Of a stretch of 64,000 bases of DNA, positions 27,258 to 36,643 are shown in pieces. Each line of letters starts with the position of its first letter. Position 1 is the first letter of the stretch. Below the pieces are notes generated by a model, which was not told the DNA's origin, ran no database searches, and was given only the letters and a program-made list of their open reading frames with translations. The stretch is taken from assembly GCF_002727065.1 (NCBI RefSeq), contig NZ_PDVP01000017.1:50322-114321 (forward strand). Direction: 5' to 3'. This DNA comes from Zhengella mangrovi (GTDB lineage Bacteria > Pseudomonadota > Alphaproteobacteria > Rhizobiales > Rhizobiaceae). The position numbers were made by a program, and so were the translations under genes.

Positions 27258-28313
27258 TCAGCCCGGTGTCAGCACGGCCCTGCCGATCACGCCGCCCGCT
27301 TCCAGACGGTTCATGGCACCCTCGGCTTCGGACAGCGGGAAACGGACCGTGGGGATGGGCTTGATCGCGCCGGTCCGGGCGATGTCCAGCAGTTCGCCGA
27401 GTTCGGCCAGCGAGCCGACATAGCTGCCGGCAATGGTCACCGCCTTCAACGCCACGAGCGGAAGCGGCCAGGGCGAACTGCCGCCAAAAAGGCCGACGCT
27501 GACCAGCATGCCGCCTTTCGCCAGCACGTCGAAACCGAGCTTCGCCGTGGCTTCCGCGCCGACGAAATCGATCACCGCGGATGGCGCACCGCCACACGCC
27601 TTGGCAATGGCCGAAGCGGCATCTGGATCGCGCGGATCGACGACGGCGTGGGCGCCGGCTGCCCGCGCGGCCTCCCGCTTGGCCGGATCGATGTCGGCGA
27701 CGACGGGCGCCGGCATGTCGAGCGCGCCGATCAGCTGGATCGCGGTCAGCCCGAGACCGCCGGCGCCGATGATCAGCACGGGTTGCCGGCGCGGCCGATC
27801 GCCGAGCTTCTTCAGCGCGGCATAGGTCGTCAGCCCGGAACAGGCCAGCGGTGCGGCGTGCATCGGATCCATGTCGCCGATGTCGAACAGGTAGCGCGGA
27901 TGCGACACACGGATCTGCGTCGCGTAGCCGCCGTCGACGTGAATGCCTAGGAATTTCGGCGCCACGCAGAGATTTTCCTGGCCCGACTGGCAGGCCGCGC
28001 AGACACCGCAGCCGCACCACGGATAGATCAGGTAGTTCCGGGAGATATCGATGTCACCGGCATCCGGACCGGCAGCGATCACGCGGCCAACGTTCTCATG
28101 GCCGAGCGTCCTCGGCAGGCTGACGCCGCGCTGGGCGTATTCAAGCCGGGCCCCATGGCCGAGGTCGACACCGCCTTCGCGCACGTGCAGGTCGGTGTGG
28201 CAAACGCCGGCGGCCAGCACCTCCAGGATCACCTCGCTGCCCTGCGGCGTCATGTCGGCGCGGTCCTGGCCTTCGAGCGGCTGTCCGAAACGGGTGATGC
28301 ATTGGCAATGCAT
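27258..28313 (-). CDS. Zinc-dependent alcohol dehydrogenase
   Basis: 351 residues, medium-chain dehydrogenase/reductase family. The catalytic zinc ligands are Cys38 (GVCHTDLH) and His72 with Glu73 (GHEN). The structural zinc lobe uses Cys102, Cys105, Cys108 and Cys116 (CGVCAACQSGQENLC). The cofactor loop GAGGLGLTAIQL is near the middle. It would oxidise an alcohol to an aldehyde or ketone with NAD(P). It is the last gene of the 12-gene operon beginning at 40750, 20 bases after the dehydrogenase. Confidence 0.93.
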   Translation of the reverse strand: MHCQCITRFGQPLEGQDRADMTPQGSEVILEVLAAGVCHTDLHVREGGVDLGHGARLEYAQRGVSLPRTLGHENVGRVIAAGPDAGDIDISRNYLIYPWCGCGVCAACQSGQENLCVAPKFLGIHVDGGYATQIRVSHPRYLFDIGDMDPMHAAPLACSGLTTYAALKKLGDRPRRQPVLIIGAGGLGLTAIQLIGALDMPAPVVADIDPAKREAARAAGAHAVVDPRDPDAASAIAKACGGAPSAVIDFVGAEATAKLGFDVLAKGGMLVSVGLFGGSSPWPLPLVALKAVTIAGSYVGSLAELGELLDIARTGAIKPIPTVRFPLSEAEGAMNRLEAGGVIGRAVLTPG

Positions 28314-28333
28314 GGTGTCTGCTCTCCCCTGTG

Positions 28334-29494
28334 TCAGGCGCCCTGCCGGCGCCTGCGCATCTGCTTGACGATGTTGAGCTGGTGGATCTGGCTTGTTCCT
28401 TCGTAAAGACGGAACAGCCGCACGTCGCGGTAATACCGCTCGATGGGGGCATGGTCGGCCACGTAGCCGGCACCGCCGAAGACCTGCACGCAGCGGTCGG
28501 CGACCCGTCCGCAGGCTTCGGAAGCGAAATACTTGCAGATCGACGCTTCCAGCGCGATGTCCCGCCCCTCGTCACGGGCCTGTGCCGTCTGCAGGATCAG
28601 CGCGCGGGCGGCCTCGATCTCGGTCCGGCAGTCGGCCAGCAGCGCGGCGACGAGCTGGAAATCGATGATCGCCTGGCCGGACTGGTGGCGCTGCTCGGCG
28701 TGGTCCATGGCCAGGTCGAGCATCCGGATGGCCGGCCCGGTGCACAGCGCGGCAAGATGGATGCGCTGCTTGTTGAGCACCTTCATGGCCGTGCGGAACC
28801 CCTGCCCCTCGACCCCGCCGATCAGGTTTCGTGCCGGCACGCGCACGCCTTCGAAGCGCACTTCCCCGACCGGGGAACCCGCCTGTCCCATCATCCGGTA
28901 GGGCGCCGACGTCGTCAGCCCCGGGCTGTCGCGCTCGACGATGAAGGCAGAGACCCCGCGTGCCCCCGTTGACCCGGGATCGGTGCGCGCCATGACGGTG
29001 AAAAGCCCCGCGATCGGTGCATTGGTGATGTAGCACTTCAGCCCGTCGAGGATGTAATCGCCGCCGTCACGCCGCGCCGCGGTCGTCAGGGCGCTGGCGT
29101 CCGACCCGGCGTCGGGTTCGGTCAGGGCGAAACTGCCGGTCACTTCGCCGCTCGCCAGCCGCGGCAGGTAGTCCCGTTTCTGCTCTTCGGTGCCGTCGGC
29201 GACCAGCGCTTCCGAGCCGATGCCGGTATTGGTGCCGACGCGGGCGCGAAAGGCGACCGAGCATTGCGACAGCTCCATTGCCGCCAGTACCAGTTCCTCG
29301 GTCGTCAGGCCAAGCCCGCCGTAGTCTTCGGGGATCGACCATCCGAAATAGCCCCGCGCCGCCATGTCCTCGACAATCGCACCCGGCACTTCGTTGGCCT
29401 CGGCCACGGCATCTTCGGCCGGATGCGCCACCGCGCGGACCCAGCCGTGCACGTCGCCCAGCAGGGCGTCCAGCCGCGCGCGGTCACGGATCAA
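28334..29494 (-). CDS. Acyl-CoA dehydrogenase (canonical)
   Basis: 386 residues, homotetrameric-type acyl-CoA dehydrogenase. FALTEPDAGSDAS, the cofactor strand, and a complete YEGTSQIHQLNI motif with the catalytic-type Glu are present, unlike the other dehydrogenases in this window. It should catalyse alpha,beta-dehydrogenation of a simple acyl-CoA and pass electrons to ETF. It overlaps the crotonase gene by four bases (ATGA). Confidence 0.93.
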   Translation of the reverse strand: MIRDRARLDALLGDVHGWVRAVAHPAEDAVAEANEVPGAIVEDMAARGYFGWSIPEDYGGLGLTTEELVLAAMELSQCSVAFRARVGTNTGIGSEALVADGTEEQKRDYLPRLASGEVTGSFALTEPDAGSDASALTTAARRDGGDYILDGLKCYITNAPIAGLFTVMARTDPGSTGARGVSAFIVERDSPGLTTSAPYRMMGQAGSPVGEVRFEGVRVPARNLIGGVEGQGFRTAMKVLNKQRIHLAALCTGPAIRMLDLAMDHAEQRHQSGQAIIDFQLVAALLADCRTEIEAARALILQTAQARDEGRDIALEASICKYFASEACGRVADRCVQVFGGAGYVADHAPIERYYRDVRLFRLYEGTSQIHQLNIVKQMRRRRQGA

Positions 29495-30318
29495 GACCGG
29501 TCTCCGCCGCCGGATGTCTTGCCAAAACGCGGACGGCGCTTCTCGAGGAAGGCAGCCAGCCCTTCGCCCGCCTCTTCACCGTAGCGCGCGGCGTTGATGC
29601 CCCGGCTTTCGATGTCGATCTGCGCGGCCAGCCCCTGCCGTGGCGCCTCCTCGATCTGCGCCTTGATCACGCTGATCGCATTGGGCGCACCCGTGGCGCA
29701 GATTCCGGCCAGGTCCAGTGCGGCATCAAGCGCCCCTCCGGCCTCCGCGATGCGGTTGATCGCGCCCGCCGCGAGCAGGCGCTCTGCCGGAAGCGGGCGG
29801 CCCAGCATGGCCATTTCGGAGACGATCTGACGCGGCAGGGCTTCCCGCAGGAAATGCAGCGTGCCGCCATCCGGCGTCAGTCCGACCTTGACATAGGCGA
29901 CCGTGAACGCGGCGCCGGCCGCCGCCACGACCATGTCGCAGGACAGCGCCAGCGCTACGCCGAGACCGGCCGCACCGCCCTCGACCGCGGCAATCACGGG
30001 CTTGGGACAGGAGCGCACGGCAAGGATCATCGCGCCAAGCGCGTCGGTATTGCGCGAGACCTGGGCCAGGCTCTGGCGCCGGCTTTCCTGCAGGGCGGCG
30101 ACATTGCCGCCCGACGAGAAGAACCCGCCCGCGCCCTGCAGCACGACCGCGCGAATGTCGGGATCGCTGCCCGCATCCATGAGCGCGGCGCTCAGCGCCT
30201 CGTATTGCGCCCGTCCGATCGAGTTGCGCGTCGTCGGGCCATCGAGCGTCAGCACGCGGATGGCACCGTCCCGCGTTTCGATCCGCAGCTCTGTCTTGCT
30301 CATCGCGATCTCGTTCAT
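29491..30318 (-). CDS. Enoyl-CoA hydratase/isomerase-family protein
   Basis: 275-residue crotonase-fold protein. GAGGFFSSGGNVA and GGAAGLGVAL form the oxyanion hole. Both hydratase glutamates are missing (the Glu144 place is Ala, and the Glu164 region reads FTVAYVKVGL), which is more typical of isomerases of the PaaG/FadB-isomerase group. It lies between the CoA-transferase and acyl-CoA dehydrogenase genes. A methionine at residue 6 could also serve as start. Confidence 0.88.
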   Translation of the reverse strand: MNEIAMSKTELRIETRDGAIRVLTLDGPTTRNSIGRAQYEALSAALMDAGSDPDIRAVVLQGAGGFFSSGGNVAALQESRRQSLAQVSRNTDALGAMILAVRSCPKPVIAAVEGGAAGLGVALALSCDMVVAAAGAAFTVAYVKVGLTPDGGTLHFLREALPRQIVSEMAMLGRPLPAERLLAAGAINRIAEAGGALDAALDLAGICATGAPNAISVIKAQIEEAPRQGLAAQIDIESRGINAARYGEEAGEGLAAFLEKRRPRFGKTSGGGDRS

Positions 30319-30330
30319 GGCGGAGCCCTT

Positions 30331-31539
30331 TCAGACAATGTTCCGTTTGCGCAAGGCGGCGATCTCGTCCGGTCCGTAGCCGAGGCCGGAGAGAATGGCA
30401 TCGGTGTCCGCCCCGAGGCGCTTGGCGGCCCAGCGGATCCTTCCCGGTCTGCGGGTGAGCCGCGGCACGACGTTCTGCATGCCCACCGCGCCGAAATCCT
30501 CGTCGGGGACCCGGGCAACCATCTCGCGCGCCTGCACCTGCGGATCGTCGAAGATCTGTTCCACCGAGTAGATCGGGCCGATCGCACCGCCTTCGCGGGC
30601 AAACGCCTCGAGGATCTCGTCCAGCGTATGGCTCTCCATGTAGCCGGCAAAGATGCGGTCGAGTTCGTCGCGGTGTTCCAGGCGCTGCCGGTTGGTGGCG
30701 AAGCGCGGATCGTCGATCAGGTCCGCCCGGCCGATGGCCCTGAGGTTGGCCGCCGACATGCTGTTGGTCGATCCCGTGACTGTGACGAAGCGGTTGTCGC
30801 TGGTCCGGAAGACGTTGGCCGGCGCAGTATACTGGTTGTTGTTTCCGTCGCGCTCACGCACCAGGCCAAGCTGGTCGTACTCGATGGCGATATTGTCGAG
30901 GATGCGGAAGGTTGCCTCGGTCAGCGCGAGGTCGATCTCCTCGCCCTGGCTGCGGCCGCGGTCGATCCCGTAGAGCGCGGCCATGATGGAGAAGGCACCG
31001 AACAGCGCGCCGATGCTGTCGCCGATCGGGTAACCCGGATGAACCGGCGCGCGGTCCTTCATGCCCGTGATGTAGGTCAGCCCGCCCATTGCCTCGAAGA
31101 TGCGCGCGAAACCGCCAAGGCGCGACTTCGGCCCGGTCTGCCCGAAGGCCGACACCCGCAGGATGACCAGCTTCGGGTTGATCGCCCAGAGCGTATCGCG
31201 GTCCAGCCCCCACTTGGCCAGCGTGCCGGGCCGGAAGTTCTCGATCAGCACGTCGTGCGTGGCGATCAGCTTCTTGATGATCTCCAGGCCTTCTGGCTGG
31301 CGCAGGTCGAGCGTCCCGTAGCGCTTGCCGCGGTTCGTCACCTTCCACCACAGCGGCTTGTCGTCGCGGAACGGCGGAAAGCCGCGCAACCCGTCGCCCT
31401 GGCCCGGAATCTCGAACTTGGTCACCTCCGCGCCGAAGTCCGCCAGCAGCGAGGCTGCGAACGGACCGGCGATGATCGTGGCGATGTCCAGGACCTTCAA
31501 CCCGGCCAGCGGGCCAAAGGACGTGTCGGTTTCAGTCAT
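30331..31539 (-). CDS. CaiB/BaiF-type (class III) CoA-transferase
   Basis: 402 residues of the class III CoA-transferase family, which moves CoA between acids through a covalent Asp intermediate. The likely catalytic Asp174 is in PIGDSIGALFG; the N-terminal GLKVLDIATIIAGPFAASLLA is the typical CoA-side segment. It could activate the pathway acid with succinyl-CoA or recycle CoA from the end product. It follows tctA after 60 bases in the same orientation. Confidence 0.94.
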   Translation of the reverse strand: MTETDTSFGPLAGLKVLDIATIIAGPFAASLLADFGAEVTKFEIPGQGDGLRGFPPFRDDKPLWWKVTNRGKRYGTLDLRQPEGLEIIKKLIATHDVLIENFRPGTLAKWGLDRDTLWAINPKLVILRVSAFGQTGPKSRLGGFARIFEAMGGLTYITGMKDRAPVHPGYPIGDSIGALFGAFSIMAALYGIDRGRSQGEEIDLALTEATFRILDNIAIEYDQLGLVRERDGNNNQYTAPANVFRTSDNRFVTVTGSTNSMSAANLRAIGRADLIDDPRFATNRQRLEHRDELDRIFAGYMESHTLDEILEAFAREGGAIGPIYSVEQIFDDPQVQAREMVARVPDEDFGAVGMQNVVPRLTRRPGRIRWAAKRLGADTDAILSGLGYGPDEIAALRKRNIV

Positions 31540-31599
31540 GCGTCTGTCCTTGCTCTGGCAGGGCGCACCCGGCGGCTGTCCGCCATCGGGGCGCGCGCC

Positions 31600-33123
31600 T
31601 CATGCATCGCGGGTCTGCCGGGGGCGGCGGGCAGCGAGCCCTTTCCACGCCGCCGAACCGACGGCCCACAGCAGGACGCCGAAGATGATGGTCACGATCG
31701 TCGCCGAGATCGGGCGGTCGATGAACGTGTTGAAATCACCGCCGGAGACGACCAGCGCGCGCCGGAAATAGACCTCGATCATCGGTCCGAGAACGAAGCC
31801 GAGCAGCAGCGGCGCGACCTCGAAGTTCAGCGCCCGCATGCCGACACCGAGGAATCCGAAGCCGAGCAGGACGAAGACGTCGAGGACCTGGTAGTTGACG
31901 CTGTAGATCCCGATGCAGGTGAACGCGACGATCACCGGGAACAGCAGGTTGTACGGGATCTTCAGGAGCTTCACCCACATGCCGATCATCGGCAGGTTCA
32001 AAATCAGCAACATGAAATTGCCGATGATGAAGCTGACCACCAGGCCCCAGAAAAGATCGGGCTTGGACTGGATCACGTCAGGCCCCGGCAGGATGCCGTG
32101 GATCATCATGACGCCGAGCATGATCGCCATGACGGGATCGCCCGGAATGCCGAGGCTTAGCGTCGGGATGAAGGCCGCCTGCACGGACGCGTTGTTGGCC
32201 GCCTCCGGTGCGGCGACGCCCTCGATGGCGCCCTTGCCAAATTCCTCCGGATGCTTGCTCACCCGGCGCTCCACCGCGTAGGACACGAAGGTAGCGACGA
32301 GACCGCCGGTACCCGGGAGCGCGCCGAAGAAGCCGCCGATCACCGAACCGCGCGCCATCGGCATCGTCGAGCGCCGCCAGTCCTCCGCCGTCGGCATCAT
32401 GTCCTTCATCCGGATATTGCCTTCCTGCACCTTGGGCAGTTCGGTCCGCCCAGCATTGGCGATGATCTCCGGCAGGCCGAAAAGGCCGATGGCGACGGCC
32501 ACCAGCGGCAGCCCGTCGTAGAACTCGGTCATGCCGAAGGTGAAGCGCGCGACGCCGCTGTTGAGGTCGAGACCGATCAGGCCGATGGCGAGGCCGAGCG
32601 CGACCGAGGCCAGCGAGCGGATCGAGCGGCCGGTACCGATCACCGCTGCCGCCACGAGACCGAGCGTCATCAGCGCCACGTATTCCTGCGGCCCGAACTT
32701 GAGCGCCACGCGCGCCAGGGGCACCGAGAATCCGGCCAGGAGTACGACGCCGAAGGACGTGCCGACAAAGGACGCGATGGCCTTCATGAACAGCGCCGGC
32801 CCGGCCCGGCCCTTCTGCGCCATCGGGTAGCCTTCGATCCCGGTCACCGCGCTGGTCGCCGTGCCGGGCAGGTTCATCAGGATGGCTGCGGTGGAACCGC
32901 CGAAGTCCGCGCCGTAGTAAATCCCGGCCAGCATGATCAGGCCGTAGGTCGGATCGATGTGGTAGGTGATCGGCATCAGCATGGCCATCGTCGCCATGAT
33001 CCCGATGCCGGGAAGGACGCCGACGATCGTGCCGAGGAAGACACCGAGGAAGCAGTAGAAAAGGCCGGCGGGAGAGGCCGCGACCGATAGGCCGAGCGCG
33101 ATATCGGAAACGAGAGTGCTCAT
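31600..33123 (-). CDS. tctA: Tripartite tricarboxylate transporter large membrane subunit (TctA)
   Basis: 507 residues with about eleven or twelve membrane helices. TctA-family segments are clear: FLGTIVGVLPGIG near 29-41, the GIYYGADFGGSTAAILMNLP loop, and GSVIGGFFGALPGTGG in the second half. It is the permease that imports carboxylates with the binding protein TctC and small subunit TctB. Its start is one base after the tctB stop. The matching tctC gene is at 40940 on the other strand. Confidence 0.94.
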   Translation of the reverse strand: MSTLVSDIALGLSVAASPAGLFYCFLGVFLGTIVGVLPGIGIMATMAMLMPITYHIDPTYGLIMLAGIYYGADFGGSTAAILMNLPGTATSAVTGIEGYPMAQKGRAGPALFMKAIASFVGTSFGVVLLAGFSVPLARVALKFGPQEYVALMTLGLVAAAVIGTGRSIRSLASVALGLAIGLIGLDLNSGVARFTFGMTEFYDGLPLVAVAIGLFGLPEIIANAGRTELPKVQEGNIRMKDMMPTAEDWRRSTMPMARGSVIGGFFGALPGTGGLVATFVSYAVERRVSKHPEEFGKGAIEGVAAPEAANNASVQAAFIPTLSLGIPGDPVMAIMLGVMMIHGILPGPDVIQSKPDLFWGLVVSFIIGNFMLLILNLPMIGMWVKLLKIPYNLLFPVIVAFTCIGIYSVNYQVLDVFVLLGFGFLGVGMRALNFEVAPLLLGFVLGPMIEVYFRRALVVSGGDFNTFIDRPISATIVTIIFGVLLWAVGSAAWKGLAARRPRQTRDA

Positions 33124-33124
33124 G

Positions 33125-33571
33125 TCAGTACGCCTTTATCTGCAGCCCGAGACCGACGCGGAAGATCAGGACCGACACGATCGCGGTTCCCGCCGCGAGC
33201 ATCAGCGCGGATTTCATCGACGTGTTGCGGTTGCCGAGCGCCGACAGGAAGACCACCAGGAAAACGGAAACCAGCATGCCGGCCGATTCCACCGTGAAGG
33301 CGAAGGCGACAAAGGCAGCGGCGACGAACAGCGTGCCGCGCAACTGGTCCATCCCCATCGGCTGCGGCATGTCGTTCGGCCGCGCGGTGAGGATCATGAT
33401 CAATGCCAGCACCACCATGGCACTGCCAAGGATGACCGGGAAATAGCCGGGCCCCATGCTGCGCAGGGTGCCCATGTCGTAGGTGGAGGCTTCGAGGATG
33501 ATGAACACGCCAATCGCCGCCGTCACCAGTCCGGCAATCAGGTCTTCCATTCGTTCTGTCACGTATCGCAT
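33125..33571 (-). CDS. tctB: Tripartite tricarboxylate transporter small membrane subunit (TctB)
   Basis: 148 residues with four predicted membrane helices, standard for TctB; the segment MGPGYFPVILGSAMVVLAL is the family hallmark. The start at 33571 has GGGAGGGG upstream, and the longer frame to 33634 would overlap the SDR gene. It works with TctA at the inner membrane. Confidence 0.92.
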   Translation of the reverse strand: MRYVTERMEDLIAGLVTAAIGVFIILEASTYDMGTLRSMGPGYFPVILGSAMVVLALIMILTARPNDMPQPMGMDQLRGTLFVAAAFVAFAFTVESAGMLVSVFLVVFLSALGNRNTSMKSALMLAAGTAIVSVLIFRVGLGLQIKAY

Positions 33572-33602
33572 TGCCCCTCCCTTCGGTTCAGATGCGCCTT
33601 GT

Positions 33603-34880
33603 TCAATCCTTGTTCGTGGCAGGCTGCCGGGCACCGGCCTGCAGGGCCTGGCCCGTGATCATGGCGGCTCCGCCGCCGACCAGGAACCGGCACAGGGCGT
33701 CGAGCCCGTCATGCGCCGCGCCGCGCCATCGCAGCGCATTCATCCGCAGGCCGCCCGGCGCCCATTCCAGCGCGATCGTCCGCGCCAGCATCTCGCCGGC
33801 TGCGACCGCCGCCATGCGCTGGGCACCCTGTCCTTCGCCAAAGACGTAGAGCAGGGAAAAATCCTCCGTTCGCGCTGCAAGCGCGGCGCAGGCCGAAGCC
33901 GTGTCGCGCACACGGCTCAACGTCTCGCCGGCACCGTCATTGCGACCGAGCGCCGAAAGGTCGATCACGGCACGAAGCAGCCCCTGCTCGCCCAGGGTCG
34001 AAGCGCCTGAAATCCGGACGATGTCATCCTGCGCGCCGGCCGAAAAAACGTCGCCGTCCCCGATGACCGCGATGCGCCCATCCCCGGCCACACCCCTTGC
34101 CGGAGAAGCACCCGCCGGCGCCGGGCCGGACAGGCCGGCGCCGTCCACCTGAACGGTCTCACCGGACAGCACCTGTCCGTCATGGCTGGCGGCGAAGGCG
34201 ATTACCGAGGCGATGTCGTCAGGCATGGCAAGGCGGCCGATCGGGATCGAGGCCGCGACCTTGTCGAGATCCACGCGCCCTTCCCGGTGCAAAGCGTCCA
34301 CCAGCGGCGTCCGGGTGTAGCCCGGCGCCACCGCGCTGACGCTGATCCCGTGTGGTGCGAGCAGGTCCGCATAGGCCCGGGTCAGCGCCACGATCCCGGC
34401 CTTCGTCGCGCTGTAGGGGCCCCGCAGGGCCAGCGGCCGGAAGGAGGCCCCCGACGCCAGGTTGACGATGCGCGACCCGCGCGGAAGCACGTCCCCGGCC
34501 GACGCGCAGATCGCATCCACCGCGACCAGGTTGAGATCGACCAGGCGCTGGAAAGCCTCATCCGGCAACGAAACGATCGGACGCCCGGACGTATCGGTGA
34601 CGCCGGCATTGTTGACGATGACATCGAGGCCGCCCAGCACATCGGCTGCCCGGGCCGCCAGGCCGGATGCAGCGGCGCGATCCGTGAGATCGACCGCCAG
34701 CGCGGCATGGCCTGGCCCCAGTTCGGCAACGCGCGCCGAGGCGGCCGCGCCATCGATATCGGCAAGCGCAACGCGGTAGCCGCATGCGGCGAGGCGCCGG
34801 CAGGTTTCCCAGCCGATGCCGTTGGCACCGCCCGTCACCAGCGCCCGCTGTCCGCTTTCCGTGTTTGCCTGGCTGACCAT
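33603..34880 (-). CDS. SDR oxidoreductase with a degenerate second SDR domain
   Basis: 425 residues. Residues 1-250 are a complete SDR: TGGANGIG (16-23), NNAG, Ser143, Tyr156/Lys160. Residues about 265-425 look like a second SDR core that has lost its cofactor loop and catalytic Tyr-Lys pair but keeps later helices (AAGEMLARTIALEWAPGGLR, GGAAMITGQALQAGA). Compare the fully active double SDR at 12074. The degenerate part may be structural, or regulate or dimerise with the active half. It sits between the SDR at 34894 and tctB in the 12-gene operon. Confidence 0.85.
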   Translation of the reverse strand: MVSQANTESGQRALVTGGANGIGWETCRRLAACGYRVALADIDGAAASARVAELGPGHAALAVDLTDRAAASGLAARAADVLGGLDVIVNNAGVTDTSGRPIVSLPDEAFQRLVDLNLVAVDAICASAGDVLPRGSRIVNLASGASFRPLALRGPYSATKAGIVALTRAYADLLAPHGISVSAVAPGYTRTPLVDALHREGRVDLDKVAASIPIGRLAMPDDIASVIAFAASHDGQVLSGETVQVDGAGLSGPAPAGASPARGVAGDGRIAVIGDGDVFSAGAQDDIVRISGASTLGEQGLLRAVIDLSALGRNDGAGETLSRVRDTASACAALAARTEDFSLLYVFGEGQGAQRMAAVAAGEMLARTIALEWAPGGLRMNALRWRGAAHDGLDALCRFLVGGGAAMITGQALQAGARQPATNKD

Positions 34881-34893
34881 CTCGCGCCTTGCT

Positions 34894-35646
34894 TCAGGTG
34901 ATCGCGATGCCGATGCCGCCATCGACCGACAGCACCTGGCCGGTGACGAAATCGCTCTCGGCTTCGAGCAGGTAGACGATCGCCCGCGCGATATCGTCGA
35001 CCGTTCCCAGCCGGCCGAGCGGCGTGTTGGCGATCCGCTTGGCGTCGCGGTCCGCATTGCGGTGCTTGGCCGTGCCCTCGGTGGGAATGGCGGAGGGCGC
35101 AACGGCATTGACGCGGATGTTGCGCGATCCGAGCTCGACGGCGGCTGCGCGGGTCATGCCCATGATGCCGGCCTTGATGCCGCTATAGACCAGCGAGTTC
35201 GGTGCGGACCGGAAGCCGGCCGCCGAGGCGACGTTCACGATCGTTCCGCCGCGTGTGTCATCCATGGCCGCCGCGGCATGCTTGATGCCCCAGATCACGC
35301 CGGAGAAGCCGACAGCAAGCATGCGGTCGACGGTTTCGGGCGCAATGTCCGGAATCGACTGGTAGCGTACCCAGGCGGCGTTGTTGACCATGCCGTCAAG
35401 CCGGCCGGTTTCCTTGACCACGGCGGCGACGGCCGCTTCCACGCCTTCCGGTGTCGAGACGTTCTGGACGACGGGAATCGCGGTGCCGCCGGCAGCCGTG
35501 ATCTCTTCCACGGCCTCGGCAACGAATTCTTCCTTGAGGTCGTTGACGCCCACGATCCAGCCGCGCGCGGCCATGTGCTTGGCGGTGGCGCGGCCGATGC
35601 CATGGCCGGCACCGGTGATCAGCAGGGATTTCCGGTCAGCTTGCAT
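34894..35646 (-). CDS. Short-chain dehydrogenase/reductase
   Basis: 250 residues from the ATG at 35646, overlapping the end of the upstream dehydrogenase gene by 11 bases. TGAGHGIG, Asp at the end of strand 2, NNAAWVRYQS, the catalytic YSGIK and GVIWGIK are visible. It is a paralogue of the SDR at 17047, sharing the unusual 'NNAxWxRY...GVIWG' segments, so the two probably handle related hydroxy- or oxo-substrates in two branches of the pathway. Confidence 0.9.
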   Translation of the reverse strand: MQADRKSLLITGAGHGIGRATAKHMAARGWIVGVNDLKEEFVAEAVEEITAAGGTAIPVVQNVSTPEGVEAAVAAVVKETGRLDGMVNNAAWVRYQSIPDIAPETVDRMLAVGFSGVIWGIKHAAAAMDDTRGGTIVNVASAAGFRSAPNSLVYSGIKAGIMGMTRAAAVELGSRNIRVNAVAPSAIPTEGTAKHRNADRDAKRIANTPLGRLGTVDDIARAIVYLLEAESDFVTGQVLSVDGGIGIAIT

Positions 35647-36640
35647 GGCTGGTGTCTCCGTACCATTCGTTGACAGACGAGGTGATGAGCGCGTGGCCCA
35701 GGGCTTCGAGGCGATCCGCCGCTTCGCCATAGGCGGCCTGCGCCCGCATCTGGCGGAGATGGCGATGCAGCGGAACTTCCCAGGTGAAGCCCATGCCGCC
35801 GAAGATCTGGATGGCGTTCTCCGCTACCGCCGGTCCCAGCCGCGCCGCGTTCATCCATGCCGCGTCCCGCACGAGGTTTTCGTCCTCGCCGTGATCCGAC
35901 AGGGCGCGCGCAACGCCGTTCTTGATCGTTTCGGCCGCCAGCGCATCGCGCGACATCTTGTGGCGCAGGACCTGGTAGGACGAAAGCGGCCGCCCGAACT
36001 GGACACGCTCCTGCGAATAGTCCATCGCCAGCGACAGGCAGTGCCAGGCCGAGCCGTGAATGAAGGCCGCCCGCAGGAGGTCTGCCTCGGCGCGCAGCGT
36101 GCGCACTGCATCCGCGTCCAGTTCGATGCCTTCGAGCGGCCCGTCACAGCGGAACGACGCCGCCGGCGCATCCACGTCCCAGTGGTCGGAACCGGTTTCG
36201 AGCCGGACGACATTGCTTTTCGCCGCCAGCACTGCGCCCCCGTCGGCACTAAAGATCAGCACCTTGGTGGCCTCTTCGCCCATCGGTGCATTGGCGACCA
36301 GTCCGTCCTCGGCCACGCCGCTCCAGGCGATGGTGGCAAGTGTCTCGCCGCCGCAGATCCGCCCGGCTTCCTCGGCATCGACGCTTGCGAGCGCCTTTGC
36401 CAGCACCAGGCTCTCGACGAGCGGAAAGGCCAGCAGCCCCGCCCCGGCGGCGCCGGCCACCGGCACGGCGAAGCGTAGCGGCAGGGCAAGGCCGCCAACC
36501 TCTTCCGGCGCGATCACGCCCAGCAACCCGGCCTCGGCCAGCAGGCCGGCACGCCCGGCACCGTCCGGCGCCGCTGCGCAGGCCTCCATGACGGCCCTGG
36601 CGGTGTCTTCGAATTCCCTGGGATCAAGTTCGTCGCTCAT
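35636..36640 (-). CDS. Acyl-CoA dehydrogenase, small-subunit type
   Basis: 334 residues, shorter than a normal acyl-CoA dehydrogenase (about 380). The middle beta domain is reduced, while the C-terminal helices are kept: ERVQFGRPLSSYQVLRHKM and IQIFGGMGFTWEVPLHRH. No YEGT motif is present. This is the beta-type subunit of a heteromeric dehydrogenase; the partner is the gene just upstream at 36644, three bases away. Similar pairs act on steroid or other bulky side-chain CoA esters in actinobacteria; this is knowledge of the family and not proof for this pair. Confidence 0.9.
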   Translation of the reverse strand: MSDELDPREFEDTARAVMEACAAAPDGAGRAGLLAEAGLLGVIAPEEVGGLALPLRFAVPVAGAAGAGLLAFPLVESLVLAKALASVDAEEAGRICGGETLATIAWSGVAEDGLVANAPMGEEATKVLIFSADGGAVLAAKSNVVRLETGSDHWDVDAPAASFRCDGPLEGIELDADAVRTLRAEADLLRAAFIHGSAWHCLSLAMDYSQERVQFGRPLSSYQVLRHKMSRDALAAETIKNGVARALSDHGEDENLVRDAAWMNAARLGPAVAENAIQIFGGMGFTWEVPLHRHLRQMRAQAAYGEAADRLEALGHALITSSVNEWYGDTSHAS

Positions 36641-36643
36641 GGG

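Noticed and set aside
29278..32160. 960-codon plus-strand open frame
   Set aside because: It is antisense to the dehydrogenase, crotonase, CoA-transferase and tctA genes, which all have clear motifs; no domain is seen in the long frame.
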